NCBI RefSeq assembly: GCF_016522505.1
Contig: NZ_JAEHOH010000003.1
Location: forward strand, 62,001-126,000
Length of the DNA stretch: 64,000 nt
DNA from: Leucobacter chromiisoli
Lineage (GTDB): Bacteria > Actinomycetota > Actinomycetes > Actinomycetales > Microbacteriaceae
Reading direction: 5' to 3'
A program made the translations under genes and the position numbers. A model generated the notes under the pieces. It saw nothing but the letters and a program-made list of their open reading frames with translations. It was not told the origin of the DNA and ran no database searches. Shown here in pieces: positions 53,945-63,406 of the stretch (position 1 is the stretch's first letter; each line of letters opens with the position of its first letter).

Positions 53945-55162
53945 ATGACGTCAGCGCACCTGAGGCTCGGGACGGCCGAACCGGAGTACGAGCTGTGGGA
54001 GCCCCTCGACCCCGATGTGGCCGGCGTCTTCCGAGACGTCCCGGCCGCCGACCGCGCCTACCGCGATCGGGCCAGGGCCTTCGTGCAGGACGAGCTGCGG
54101 CCGGTGATCGACGGCTTCTGGGACCGCGCCGAGTACCCGCTGCACCTCGCGCGCCGGCTGGGCGAGCTCGACCTGCTGCGCGACGGCATCGACGTGCCGG
54201 GCTTCCCCGAGCAGAGCCTCACCGCCGCGAGCCTCGTGACGATGGAGCTGAGCCGCGGCGACGGCTCGATCGGCACCATCGTCGGAGTCCAGGGCGGGCT
54301 TGCGCTCCGCTCGATCGCCCTCTGCGGCTCGCCCGAGCAGCGGGATCGCTGGTTGGAGCCGCTCGCCAGCGGCGCCGAGCTCGGTGCGTTCGCGCTCACC
54401 GAGCCGACGCACGGCTCGGACTCGGTGAGCCTCGAGACCCGGGCACGGGCGGTCGACGGCGGCTACCTGATCGACGGGCACAAGAAGTGGATCGGCAGCG
54501 GAGGCGTGGGCCAGGTCTCCGTCGTGTGGGCGCGCGGGGACGACGGGCAGGTGCAGGGCTTCCTCGTGCCGCAGGACGCCCCCGGCTATCGGGCGCGGAC
54601 GATCGAGGGCAAGGTGTCGCTGCGGGCGATCTGGCAGGCCAGCATCGAGCTCGACGGCGTCTTCGTGCCCGAGGCGGCGCGGATGCCCGGCGCCAGCACC
54701 TTCGCGGACACCGCCCGCGTGCTGCAGGCGACGCGGCTCGGGGTCGCGTGGTCCGCCCTCGGCCACGCCACGGCGGTCTACGAGACGTCGGTCCACTACG
54801 CGCGGCAGCGCGTCCAGTTCGGCCGCCCGCTCGCCGCCTCGCCGATCGTGCAGAACCGCCTCGCGGAGATGCTGAGCGATCTGACGGGCCTGCAGTCGCT
54901 GCTCATGCAGCTCACCCGGGCCGAGGAGCGCGGCGAGCTGAGCGGGCCCGGGGCCTCCCTCGGCAAGTACACGGCCACGCGTACCGCGCGCCGCATGGCC
55001 GCGAACGCCCGCGATCTGCTCGGCGGCAACGGGATCCTGCTCGAGAACCGGGTGGCCCGCCACTTCGCCGACATCGAGGCGCTGCACACCTACGAGGGCA
55101 CCGAGACGGTGCAGGCCCTCATCATCGGCCGCGACATCACCGGCCTCTCGGCCTTCGCCTAG
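53945..55162 (+). CDS. Acyl-CoA dehydrogenase, glutaryl-CoA dehydrogenase-like
   Basis: A 405-residue flavoprotein. FAD/substrate motifs are GAFALTEPTHGSDSVSLETR, WIGSGGVGQVSVVWARG, YARQRVQFGRPLAASPIVQN and ARDLLGGNGILLENRVARHF; the catalytic Glu is in TYEGTETVQALIIGRDITG, the pattern of glutaryl-CoA and related dehydrogenases. It could act in lysine/tryptophan or branched acyl-CoA breakdown; no pathway partner is adjacent. ATG 53945 follows GGGAGG by 8 bases. The TAG overlaps the convergent PemK-like stop. Confidence 0.88.
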   Translation: MTSAHLRLGTAEPEYELWEPLDPDVAGVFRDVPAADRAYRDRARAFVQDELRPVIDGFWDRAEYPLHLARRLGELDLLRDGIDVPGFPEQSLTAASLVTMELSRGDGSIGTIVGVQGGLALRSIALCGSPEQRDRWLEPLASGAELGAFALTEPTHGSDSVSLETRARAVDGGYLIDGHKKWIGSGGVGQVSVVWARGDDGQVQGFLVPQDAPGYRARTIEGKVSLRAIWQASIELDGVFVPEAARMPGASTFADTARVLQATRLGVAWSALGHATAVYETSVHYARQRVQFGRPLAASPIVQNRLAEMLSDLTGLQSLLMQLTRAEERGELSGPGASLGKYTATRTARRMAANARDLLGGNGILLENRVARHFADIEALHTYEGTETVQALIIGRDITGLSAFA

Positions 55163-55770
55163 CCCCGCATCCCGTGCCTGCCCGCGATCGCGCGGGCGGC
55201 GGAGACGAAGCGATCCCGATCGATCTCGTGCCCCTCCCGGCGCATCCCCGCGTGCGAGATGCGCAGCACGCGCTCCGGCGAGAGGAAGCTCTCGCGGCCC
55301 TGGGAGTCCCAGCCGCCCGTGCCGACGCTCACGAAACCCTCTCGGTGCTTCGTGCTGAGGTAGCACCCGGCGACGGTCTCCGCGTCGATCCGGGCGACGA
55401 TGAGCACGGGGCGATCCTTCCCCCGGCCGTCGTTCTCGACGTAGGGCACCCACGTCCAGACGACCTCGCCGGGGTCGGGATCGCCGTCGGGGTGCGGCGC
55501 GTAGTCGAACCGCAGCCGCCGGATCCCGGCGGCGGTGAGATCCCGCGTGGCGTCGGCGCCGAGGCGGCCCGGCGAGGTCCGTTCGTCGGCGGAGCCGCGC
55601 AGATAGGGTCTCGGCGCCGAGGGGGCCGTCCCCGTTCCGCGCCTCCGCGAGCGGGATCCCGAGCCGGCGCCCGCGCCGAGCAGGCCCGCCAGCGAGCGGC
55701 CCAGAGCTCTGATGAGCTCGCCGCCCGCCCCGGACGCGGGGCGGCGGCCGCCGGATCCGCCCCGCGTCAC
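55159..55770 (-). CDS. PemK/MazF-like toxin-fold protein coupled to zapE
   Basis: A 203-residue protein. Residues about 85-200 resemble the actinobacterial PemK/MazF-like group: DYAPHPDGDPDPGEVVWTWV, then YVENDGRGKDRPVLIVAR and GCYLSTKHREGF. The fold is a small SH3-like barrel and known members cut RNA. The first 85 residues are Arg/Gly/Ser/Ala-rich and look disordered. No antitoxin gene is beside it; instead it overlaps zapE by 4 bases (ATGA), an arrangement seen in relatives. Toxicity is therefore uncertain; it may be a domesticated RNase or a non-toxic binding protein. Confidence 0.72.
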   Translation of the reverse strand: MTRGGSGGRRPASGAGGELIRALGRSLAGLLGAGAGSGSRSRRRGTGTAPSAPRPYLRGSADERTSPGRLGADATRDLTAAGIRRLRFDYAPHPDGDPDPGEVVWTWVPYVENDGRGKDRPVLIVARIDAETVAGCYLSTKHREGFVSVGTGGWDSQGRESFLSPERVLRISHAGMRREGHEIDRDRFVSAARAIAGRHGMRG

Positions 55771-56831
55771 GCCGGGCTCTCGCCCGCGGTCAGCGCGTTC
55801 AGCCGGGACATGCAGCGCAGGTACTTCTTGCGGTACCCGCCGTCGAGCATGCCGCCGCCGAAGATCGTCGTGAGCGGGGCGCCCGTGGCCCGGATGGGGA
55901 TCTGCGCGTCGTACACCCGGTCGATGAAGGCGACGAAGCGCAGCGCGGCCGACTGGTCGGTGAGCTCGAACACGTCGCGCAGCCCGATCGTCTGCACCCC
56001 GTCCAGAATGCCCACGTAGCTCGACGGGTGCACCGTCGAGAGGTGCGCGACGAGGTCGCCGAAGTCGTCGTCGGTCATGCGCTCCCCCGCCGCCGCGACG
56101 TCGGCCAGGGCGAAGCGGTAGGCGTCATCGGAGAGCGTCACCGCCTCCCCCGCGAGATCGCGCTGCCGGTAGTCGGATCCGTCGATGCGGATCGTGACGA
56201 AGCGATCGGCCATCGCCTGGATCTCCCGCATGAAGTCGGCGGCGGCGAACCGGCCCTCTCCGAGGGCGTTCGGCGGGGTGTTCGAGGTCGCGACGATGCG
56301 CGAGCCCGTCTTCGTGAGATCGCCGATGAGGCGGGTCATCAGCATCGTGTCGCCCGGATCGTCGAGCTCGAACTCGTCGATGCAGATCAGTCGCGCGCCC
56401 TGCAGCACGCTCACCGCTCCGGAGTAGCCGAGCGCTCCGACGAGCGCCGTGTACTGGATGAAGGTGCCGAAGTACTTGCGGCCCGCCGTCGCGTGCCAGG
56501 TCGCCGCGAGCAGGTGCGTCTTGCCGACGCCGAAGCCGCCGTCGAGATAGACGCCGGGCCTCGTCGGAGCGTCGGGGCGCGGCTCGGCGGTCTTCTTACG
56601 GCCAAAGCCGAAGAAACCGCCGCGGGAGGCCGGGGGCTCGGGCTCGGCGAACGCCCGGAGCGTATCCCGCGCCTCGGCCTGCGAGGGGTGCTGGGGATCC
56701 GGCCGGTAGGAGTCGAACGTGGCGTGGTCGAACTGCGGCGGCGGCACGAGTGTGGCGACGAGCTCGGCGCCCGAGATATCGGGTCGGCGATCGACCAGGC
56801 GGGGCGAGCTGTGGAGTGGGTCCGTTGACAT
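55767..56831 (-). CDS. zapE: Cell division ATPase ZapE (AFG1-like)
   Basis: A 354-residue AFG1-type ATPase. Walker A is YLDGGFGVGKTHLLAATW, Walker B is LICIDEFELDDPGDTML, followed by IVATSNTPPNALGEGRF. The E. coli homologue acts at the division ring under stress; in actinobacteria the role is less studied. A Gly/Phe-rich insert (RGGFFGFGRKK) lies before Walker A. ATG 56831 is followed by a 4-base overlap into the PemK-like gene. Confidence 0.9.
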   Translation of the reverse strand: MSTDPLHSSPRLVDRRPDISGAELVATLVPPPQFDHATFDSYRPDPQHPSQAEARDTLRAFAEPEPPASRGGFFGFGRKKTAEPRPDAPTRPGVYLDGGFGVGKTHLLAATWHATAGRKYFGTFIQYTALVGALGYSGAVSVLQGARLICIDEFELDDPGDTMLMTRLIGDLTKTGSRIVATSNTPPNALGEGRFAAADFMREIQAMADRFVTIRIDGSDYRQRDLAGEAVTLSDDAYRFALADVAAAGERMTDDDFGDLVAHLSTVHPSSYVGILDGVQTIGLRDVFELTDQSAALRFVAFIDRVYDAQIPIRATGAPLTTIFGGGMLDGGYRKKYLRCMSRLNALTAGESPA

Positions 56832-56852
56832 CCCCGCCAGCTTACCGCGAGC

Positions 56853-58031
56853 TCACGCGCCCTGGCGGGGCAGCGCGCGCACGAAGGTCTCGGTGGCGTC
56901 CTCCCAGCCCTCCGGGTCGACGTTCCAGAGTCTCACGTGCTCACCCTGCCTCTGCAGCCGGAGCTGCACGAAACGGGGGCGCGCCGCTGCGAAGCGCACC
57001 GCGCCCTCCGGAGGCACGAACGTGTCGCCCTCGCTCGCGTGCACCAGCACCGGCACCCGGAGATCCCGGGCGAACCGCTCCGCGCTCAGGCGCTCGAAGT
57101 CGAGGCCCCCCGGCTCGCCAGCCCGCACCACGCCGCGGCCGAGCATCTCGACGCCCGCTCTCGCGACCGGGCGCGGCACCCGCGAGAGGGTCGCCTGGTG
57201 GCGCAGCAGCGGCTCCCAGTCGAGCGCCGGGGAGTCGAGGACGAGACCGTCGACGAGGCGCCGATGCTCCCCGTGCGCCGCGCTGAGCAGGCAGGCGGTT
57301 CCTCCCATCGACCAGCCGAAGAGGGTCACGCGCGTGGCGCCCCGCCGCTCGGCCTCCGCGATCGCGGCGTCGACGTCGCGGCTCTCGGCGAGTCCGAGGC
57401 CGTACCGGCCGTGGGTGCCGCGCGGGGCCCCAGGGTCGTTGCGGTAGGAGATCACGAGGCTCGTCACTCCCGCGCGGGCGAACGGCGCCACCCCGCGGAT
57501 GGCCTCCTCGGGAAGCGCCCCGCGGCCGTGCACGTGCACCGCCCAGCGGCCCTTCTTCGCGCGCCGCGGGTGCACCAGCCACGCCTCGGCCTCCCCGCCC
57601 TCCACGGGGAAGGCCACCCGCTCGACGCGGTACCCGAGCTCGGAGGGATCGACGTACCACCAGCCGGTGATCCGTCCTCGCACGCCCTCCCGGAGGGTGC
57701 CGCGGTCGACGCCGACGACCTCGCGCGCGACGCTGCCGCCGCGGCGGGCGAGCACCGGTCCCAGGCGGGCGTGCCCCGCGCCGTCGTCGAAGATGAAGGA
57801 GTACCGGCCCGGCAGATCGCCGTCGGGACCGCTCAGCCAGGCGCGGATGCGCCCGCCGGCGCGATCGATCTCGTGGATCGTCGCGCGGGACTCCGGTCGT
57901 GCGGCCGGCGTGACGACCCGGCGGGCCACGGCGATCCCGAGCCCCCCGACGACGATCGCCCCGAGGGCGGCGCATCCCGCTGCGACGCCCGTCCAGAGCC
58001 CGAAGCTGCGAGCAGCTGATCGTGTCGACAT
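56853..58031 (-). CDS. Membrane-anchored alpha/beta hydrolase
   Basis: A 392-residue hydrolase. One N-terminal membrane helix (GLWTGVAAGCAALGAIVVGG) anchors it; the alpha/beta domain has the nucleophile elbow TLFGWSMGGTACLL (GWSMG), an Asp region VPVLVHASEGDTFVPPEG, and a His near the C-terminus (QRQGEHVRLWNVDPEGWED), giving a full triad. Substrate unknown; esterase, lipase or peptidase are possible. ATG 58031 follows GAGGAGGAAC. It diverges from the DUF3000 gene over 82 bases. Confidence 0.85.
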   Translation of the reverse strand: MSTRSAARSFGLWTGVAAGCAALGAIVVGGLGIAVARRVVTPAARPESRATIHEIDRAGGRIRAWLSGPDGDLPGRYSFIFDDGAGHARLGPVLARRGGSVAREVVGVDRGTLREGVRGRITGWWYVDPSELGYRVERVAFPVEGGEAEAWLVHPRRAKKGRWAVHVHGRGALPEEAIRGVAPFARAGVTSLVISYRNDPGAPRGTHGRYGLGLAESRDVDAAIAEAERRGATRVTLFGWSMGGTACLLSAAHGEHRRLVDGLVLDSPALDWEPLLRHQATLSRVPRPVARAGVEMLGRGVVRAGEPGGLDFERLSAERFARDLRVPVLVHASEGDTFVPPEGAVRFAAARPRFVQLRLQRQGEHVRLWNVDPEGWEDATETFVRALPRQGA

Positions 58032-58100
58032 GTTCCTCCTCAACCTCTCCCGGATCGGTGGTTCCCGGCGTGGCATCCGCGCCGGGCTCACAGCAAACCC

Positions 58101-58106
58101 TACAGT
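58101..58106 (+). promoter_or_regulatory. -10 element, leaderless arrangement, DUF3000 gene
   Basis: TACAGT ends 7 bases before GTG 58114 (10 before ATG 58117). Confidence 0.5.
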
Positions 58107-58113
58107 TCCCTGT

Positions 58114-58728
58114 GTGATGGCAAGGATCTCCGGCGAACCGAGGGCGTTCCGAGAAGCCGCCGAGCAGCTGCGCGGCGCTCGGTTCCGCAGCGAACTCCAT
58201 GTGCGCGAGATCGCCGCTCCCGAGCGGATCGCGCCGCACTCCGTCGCCTTCGCCGCCGGGGTGAGCGGCGGTCGCGGCGACGACGCCGAGGGTGACTCCC
58301 CCTACGGCGCCGGCCGGCTCGTGCTGCTGTTCGATCCCGACTCCGCCGAGGAGTGGGGCGGCCCGTTCCGCATTGTCTGCTACGCGCAGGCCCCGCTCGA
58401 GGTCGAGATCGGCATCGATCCGTTCATCGCCGACGTCGCGTGGTCGTGGCTGATCGACGCCCTCGAGTCGCGGGGGGCTCGCTACAGCTACGCCTCGGGC
58501 ACCGCCACGAAGACGCTCTCGTCGGGCTTCGGCACGCTGGAGTCCCAGGGCGAGGGGGCGCAGCTGGAGGTGCGGGCGTCGTGGACGCCCGAGGGGCCGG
58601 GGTTCGCGGCGCACGCCGAGGCCTGGTCCGAGCTCCTCTGCCTGCTCGCCGGGCTGCCGCACCAGGAGGGCGTCGACTCGCTGGGAGCTCGCCGCGCGAG
58701 GCAGCGGGCCGAGAAGGCCGGAGCCTGA
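58114..58728 (+). CDS. DUF3000 family protein
   Basis: A 204-residue protein of the actinobacteria-specific DUF3000 family, recognisable by FRSELHVREIAAPERIAPHS, GRLVLLFDPDSAEEWGGPFR and VAWSWLIDALESRGA, ending ELLCLLAGLPHQEGVDSLGA. Function unknown. It is always next to the RNase D gene in relatives, here 4 bases before it, so the pair is an operon. GTG 58114 (leaderless) is chosen; ATG 58117 is the next codon. Confidence 0.85.
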   Translation: MMARISGEPRAFREAAEQLRGARFRSELHVREIAAPERIAPHSVAFAAGVSGGRGDDAEGDSPYGAGRLVLLFDPDSAEEWGGPFRIVCYAQAPLEVEIGIDPFIADVAWSWLIDALESRGARYSYASGTATKTLSSGFGTLESQGEGAQLEVRASWTPEGPGFAAHAEAWSELLCLLAGLPHQEGVDSLGARRARQRAEKAGA

Positions 58729-58732
58729 CGAG

Positions 58733-59920
58733 GTGGTCGAGCAGTCCGAACTGAACGCCGCCTGGTCGATGGTCGTCGACGGCCCGGGCGTCGAGCGCGC
58801 CGCCGAGCAACTCGCGTCGGGCACCGGCCCCGCGGGCGTGGACGCTGAACGCGCCTCCGGCTTCCGCTACGGCTCCGAGGCCTACCTCGTGCAGGTGCAT
58901 CGCCGCGGATCCGGCACCTTCCTCTTCGATCCGATCGGGATCGACAGCTTCGCGCCGCTGGCCGAGGCGCTCGCTGGCGAGGAGTGGATCCTGCACGCCG
59001 CGAGCCAGGACATCCCGTGCCTCGACGACCTCGGCCTGCACCCCCCGCAGCTCTTCGACACGGAGCTGGCGGCGCGTCTGCTGGGCTTCGAGCGGGTGGG
59101 GCTCGGCGCCATCGTGGAGCAGATGCTCGGGATCCACCTGCGGAAGGCGCACTCGGCGGCCGACTGGTCCACCCGGCCGCTGCCCGAGCCGTGGCTCGAG
59201 TACGCGGCGCTGGACGTGGCGCTGCTCCCCGAACTCCGCGACGCGATCGCGCGCGAGCTCGACGCCCAGGACAAGGCGGAGTTCGCGAGGCAGGAGTTCG
59301 AGGCCGTCCGCACGCGGCCGGCGAAGCCTCGGCAGGAGGAGCGCTGGCGCGGGCTGTCGGGCGGGCACAAGCTGCGCTCGGCCAGAGAGCTCGCGCTGGC
59401 GCGGGAGCTCTGGCTCGCCCGCGACGAGCTGGCCCGCATGAAGGACGTCTCCCCCGGGCGGCTGATCCCCGATGCCTCGATCGTCGCCGCCGCGACGGCG
59501 AATCCGCGATCGCCCGGCGATCTCGCCCGTCTGCAGACCTTCAAGGGCCGCGCCAGCCGCTCCGAGCTCGACCGCTGGTGGCGGGCGATCCTGCGCGGCA
59601 AGACCACGGAGGATCTGCCCGGGCCGCGACCGCGCGTGCCGGGGGCCATGCCGCACCATCGCGGCTGGCCGCAGCGGCATCCCGAGGCCGCAGCCCGCCT
59701 CGCCGCCGCCCGGACGGCCCTCGAGGCCGAGGCCGAGCGCCGCAGGATCCCGCTCGAGAATCTCCTCACCCCGGAGCTCCTGCGCCGGCTCGCGTGGCAG
59801 CCGCCGGTGCCCGCCACCTCCGAGGCCGTGTCCGAGCGCCTCCGGGAGCTGGGCGCGCGCGAGTGGCAGACTGCACTCACCGCACCAATCATCGCCCGGG
59901 CTTTTGTAGAGGTCGCATAA
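58733..59920 (+). CDS. rnd: Ribonuclease D-like 3'-5' exonuclease with HRDC domain
   Basis: A 395-residue DEDDy exonuclease that trims RNA 3' ends. Motif I is GVDAERASGF (DxE), motif II ILHAASQDIPCLDDLG, and motif III LEYAALDVALLPEL (Y-x-x-x-D). The C-terminal half has two HRDC-like helical regions (LARDELARMKDVSPGRLIPD). GTG 58733 lies 4 bases after the DUF3000 stop. Confidence 0.92.
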   Translation: MVEQSELNAAWSMVVDGPGVERAAEQLASGTGPAGVDAERASGFRYGSEAYLVQVHRRGSGTFLFDPIGIDSFAPLAEALAGEEWILHAASQDIPCLDDLGLHPPQLFDTELAARLLGFERVGLGAIVEQMLGIHLRKAHSAADWSTRPLPEPWLEYAALDVALLPELRDAIARELDAQDKAEFARQEFEAVRTRPAKPRQEERWRGLSGGHKLRSARELALARELWLARDELARMKDVSPGRLIPDASIVAAATANPRSPGDLARLQTFKGRASRSELDRWWRAILRGKTTEDLPGPRPRVPGAMPHHRGWPQRHPEAAARLAAARTALEAEAERRRIPLENLLTPELLRRLAWQPPVPATSEAVSERLRELGAREWQTALTAPIIARAFVEVA

Positions 59921-60032
59921 CGTCGACTCCGCGCGGCCCCGCGCTCCCTGCGGTTCCGCACGCCGCGCTCGAAAGCGGCGCCGCAGTTCTTAGGATGGTG
60001 GCAGACCAGAACCCACATCCGATGGAGGCACA

Positions 60033-61238
60033 GTGGCCGCAATGAGAGACGTCGTGTTCGTGGACGGGGTCCGCACCCCGTTCGGACGGGCCGGTGAAAA
60101 GGGAATGTACTGGGGAACGCGAGCCGACGATCTCGCGGTGAAGGCGCTCCAGGGGCTGATCGAGCGGAACCCCGACCTGCCGCTCGACCGGATCGATGAC
60201 GTGGGGATCGCCGCCACGACGCAGCAGGGCGACCAGGGGCTCACCCTCGGCCGCACGGTCTCGATCCTGGCGGGCATCCCGCTGACCGTGCCGGGATTCG
60301 CCCTCGACCGCATGTGCGCGGGCGCCATGACCGTGGCCTCGTTCATGGGAGCCGCCATCGGGGCCGGCCAGTACGACGTCGCCATCGCCGGCGGCGTCGA
60401 GCACATGGGCCGCCACCCCATCGGCTTCGACGCCGATCCCAACCCCCGCTTCGTCGCCGAGAAGATGGTCAGCGCCGACGCGCTCAACATGGGCGTCACG
60501 GCCGAACGGCTGCACGACCGCTTCCCGCAGCTGACCAAGGAGCGCGCGGACCGCTTCGGCATGCTGAGCCAGCAGAAGGTGCAGGCGGCCTACGACCGGG
60601 GCGACATCCAGGCCGACCTCGTGCCGGTGGCGTTCCGCACACCGGAGGGCTGGGGGCTCGCGACCGAGGACGAGGGCCGTCGCCCCGAGACGACGATGGA
60701 GGGGCTCGCCGGTCTCAAGACCCCGTTCCGACCGCACGGGCGCGTGACCGCCGGGACCTCGTCGCCCCTCACCGACGGGGCCACCGTCTCGCTGCTCGCG
60801 GGCGCGGACACCGCGAAGGAGCTCGGGCTCACGGCGAAGATGCGGCTCGTGGGCTTCGGGTTCGCCGGCGTGCAGCCCGAGGTCATGGGCCTCGGCCCCG
60901 TGCCCTCGACCGAGAAGGCCCTGCGCCGGGCCGGCCTGACCATCGACGACATCGGGCTCTTCGAGCTCAACGAGGCGTTCGCGGTGCAGGTGCTCTCCTT
61001 CACCGACCACTTCGGGATCTCCGACGACGACCCGCGGGTCAACCCCTGGGGCGGCGCCATCGCGTTCGGGCACCCGCTGGCCGCGTCCGGCGTGCGGCTC
61101 ATGATCCAGCTGGCGAGGCAGTTCGAGCAGCGGCCGGACGTCCGCTACGGCCTCACCGCGATGTGCGTGGGCCTCGGTCAGGGCGGTTCCATGATCTGGG
61201 AGAACCCGCACTTCGACGGCAAGAGGAAGAGGAAGTAA
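60033..61238 (+). CDS. fadA: Acetyl-CoA acyltransferase (3-ketoacyl-CoA thiolase)
   Basis: A 401-residue thiolase, the last step of beta-oxidation. The nucleophilic Cys is in ALDRMCAGAMTVASFMGA; the second active-site regions are LFELNEAFAVQ, WGGAIAFGHPLAASGVR (His) and AMCVGLGQGGSM (Cys). GTG 60033 follows GGAGG by about 4-9 bases; a -10-like TAGGAT is at 59991-59996. It is followed 7 bases later by fadB in one operon. Confidence 0.95.
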   Translation: MAAMRDVVFVDGVRTPFGRAGEKGMYWGTRADDLAVKALQGLIERNPDLPLDRIDDVGIAATTQQGDQGLTLGRTVSILAGIPLTVPGFALDRMCAGAMTVASFMGAAIGAGQYDVAIAGGVEHMGRHPIGFDADPNPRFVAEKMVSADALNMGVTAERLHDRFPQLTKERADRFGMLSQQKVQAAYDRGDIQADLVPVAFRTPEGWGLATEDEGRRPETTMEGLAGLKTPFRPHGRVTAGTSSPLTDGATVSLLAGADTAKELGLTAKMRLVGFGFAGVQPEVMGLGPVPSTEKALRRAGLTIDDIGLFELNEAFAVQVLSFTDHFGISDDDPRVNPWGGAIAFGHPLAASGVRLMIQLARQFEQRPDVRYGLTAMCVGLGQGGSMIWENPHFDGKRKRK

Positions 61239-61245
61239 CGCGACC

Positions 61246-63381
61246 ATGACCGACTACAGCAGCATCGACTTCTCCCCGCTGATCGAGGCCTCGGCCGACG
61301 AGGTGGTCACGGAGGCCTTCGTCCGCGACGTCGCGCTCCCCTCGGGCGGGGCGCTCGCGCTCATCACCCTCGACAACGGCCGAGATCATACGCGCCCGAA
61401 CACCCTCGGCCCCCGCACCCTCGAGGGGTTCGGCCGCGTGCTCGACGCGCAGGCCGCTCGCGCGGCCGCCGGCGAGATCCGCGCGGTCGCCGTCACCGGG
61501 AAGCCGTTCATCTTCGCGGCGGGGGCCGACCTCTCGAAGGTGTCGAGCCTCGCCACCGAGCAGAACGCCCGCCTCATGGCGCAGTACGGCCACCACATCC
61601 TCGGCAAGCTCGGCGACCTGGGCGTCCCCTCGTTCGCCTTCGTCAACGGGCTCGCCCTCGGCGGCGCCGTCGAGATCGCGCTGAACTGCGACTATCGCAC
61701 GGTCGACTCCTCGGCCGCCGCGATCGCATTCCCCGAGGTGTTCCTCGGCATCATCCCCGGCTGGGGCGGCGCGACCATCGTGCCGAACCTCATCGGCATC
61801 GAGAAGGCCATCGAGATCGTCATCTCGAACCCGCTGAAGAACAACCGCATGCTGAAGCCGAAGCAGGCGCACGAGCTGGGCCTCTTCGACGCGATCTTCG
61901 GCTCGGCCAGCTTCCTCGAGCGCTCGATCGCGTGGGCCGACGGGGTGCTGAGCGGCGGCGTCGACGTCGACCGGCCGCACCTCCCCGGCAAGCTGGAGCG
62001 GCTCACGAAGTGGCCGGCGGCGATCAAGATCGCCCGCGAGACCCTGAAGGCGCGGATCGGCACCGCCGCGCAGGCGCCCTACGTCGCGCTCGACCTGCTC
62101 GCCGCCGCGAAGGACAACGACCGGGTGCGCGGCTTCGAGCGCGAGGACGAGGCCCTCGCCCAGCTCATCTCCGGCGATCAGTTCCGGGCCTCCATCTACG
62201 CCTTCGACCTCGTGCAGAAGCGTGCCAAGCGTCCGGCGGGCGCACCCGACCGGGAGCTCGCGAAGCCGGTCAAGAAGGTCGGCATCATCGGTGCGGGTCT
62301 CATGGCCAGCCAGTTCGCGCTGCTCTTCGCACGCAAGCTCCGCGTCCCCGTCCTCATCACCGACCTGGATCAGAGCCGCGTCGACAAGGGCCTCGAGCAC
62401 ATCTCGGGGGAGATCGACCAGATGCAGGAGAAGGGCCGGCTGACGGCCGACGACGCGAATCAGGTGCGCGCGCTCGTGCGCGGCACGACGGACACGGGCG
62501 AGTACGCCGATTGCGACTGGGTCATCGAGGCGGTCTTCGAGGAGCTCGGCGTGAAGCAGCAGGTGTTCGCCGAGATCGAGCCGATCATTCCCGAGACGGC
62601 CGTGATCGCGACGAACACCTCCTCGCTCTCGGTCGAGGAGATCGGCGCGCGGCTGACCCGCCCCGAGCGCCTCGTGGGCTTCCACTTCTTCAACCCCGTC
62701 GCGGTCATGCCGCTCGTCGAGGTCGTGAGGACGCCGGGCACCGACGACGCCACCCTGGCGACGGCGATGGCCGTCGCGAAGCAGCTCGGGAAGAGCGCCG
62801 TCATCACGGCGGATCGCCCCGGCTTCGTCGTCAACCGCCTGCTCGCCAAGGTCATGGGCGAGGCGGCCAGGGCGCTCGACGAGGGCACCCCGATGCCCGT
62901 CGTGGAGCGCGCGCTCGCCCCCATCGGTCTGCCGATGGGCCCCTTCGAGCTCATCGACCTCGTCGGCTGGAAGGTGGCCGCGCACGTGCAGGACACGATG
63001 GCCGGCGCGTTCCCGGACAGGTTCTACGCGTCGCCCAACCTGCACGCCCTCGCCGATCTCGATGAGCCGCTCGTCAAGAGCAAGCACGGCAAGGTCGAGG
63101 ATCTCTCGAGGGCCGCGAAGAAGCAGCTGAAGCTCGGCTCGAACGCCGTCTCGGAGGAGGAGATCCTGCGCCGCGTGGAGGACGAGCTGGCCCGCGAGAT
63201 CCGGATCATGCTCGACGAGGGCGTGGTCTCGGCGCCCGAGGACATCGACCTCTGCCTCATCCTGGGCGCCGGCTGGCCCTTCCAGGCGGGCGGGGCGACG
63301 CCGTACCTCGACCGGGTCGGTGCGAGCGAGCGCGCCGCGGGCGGCGACTTCCACACGCCGAGGGTCGCGGCGACCCGCTGA
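61246..63381 (+). CDS. fadB: Multifunctional fatty-acid oxidation enzyme (enoyl-CoA hydratase / 3-hydroxyacyl-CoA dehydrogenase)
   Basis: A 711-residue FadB/FadJ-type fusion. The N-terminal crotonase part has oxyanion/active-site blocks FIFAAGADLSKV, FVNGLALGGAVEIALNCDYR and FPEVFLGIIPGWGGAT. The NAD-binding dehydrogenase domain begins VGIIGAGLMASQFALLF, with IATNTSSLSVEEIGARL and VGFHFFNPVAVMPLVEVV (catalytic His). The C-terminal domain completes the dehydrogenase. With FadA it carries out three steps of beta-oxidation. Confidence 0.95.
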   Translation: MTDYSSIDFSPLIEASADEVVTEAFVRDVALPSGGALALITLDNGRDHTRPNTLGPRTLEGFGRVLDAQAARAAAGEIRAVAVTGKPFIFAAGADLSKVSSLATEQNARLMAQYGHHILGKLGDLGVPSFAFVNGLALGGAVEIALNCDYRTVDSSAAAIAFPEVFLGIIPGWGGATIVPNLIGIEKAIEIVISNPLKNNRMLKPKQAHELGLFDAIFGSASFLERSIAWADGVLSGGVDVDRPHLPGKLERLTKWPAAIKIARETLKARIGTAAQAPYVALDLLAAAKDNDRVRGFEREDEALAQLISGDQFRASIYAFDLVQKRAKRPAGAPDRELAKPVKKVGIIGAGLMASQFALLFARKLRVPVLITDLDQSRVDKGLEHISGEIDQMQEKGRLTADDANQVRALVRGTTDTGEYADCDWVIEAVFEELGVKQQVFAEIEPIIPETAVIATNTSSLSVEEIGARLTRPERLVGFHFFNPVAVMPLVEVVRTPGTDDATLATAMAVAKQLGKSAVITADRPGFVVNRLLAKVMGEAARALDEGTPMPVVERALAPIGLPMGPFELIDLVGWKVAAHVQDTMAGAFPDRFYASPNLHALADLDEPLVKSKHGKVEDLSRAAKKQLKLGSNAVSEEEILRRVEDELAREIRIMLDEGVVSAPEDIDLCLILGAGWPFQAGGATPYLDRVGASERAAGGDFHTPRVAATR

Positions 63382-63406
63382 CCCGCCCGCGCGGCGGCCG
63401 CACCCC

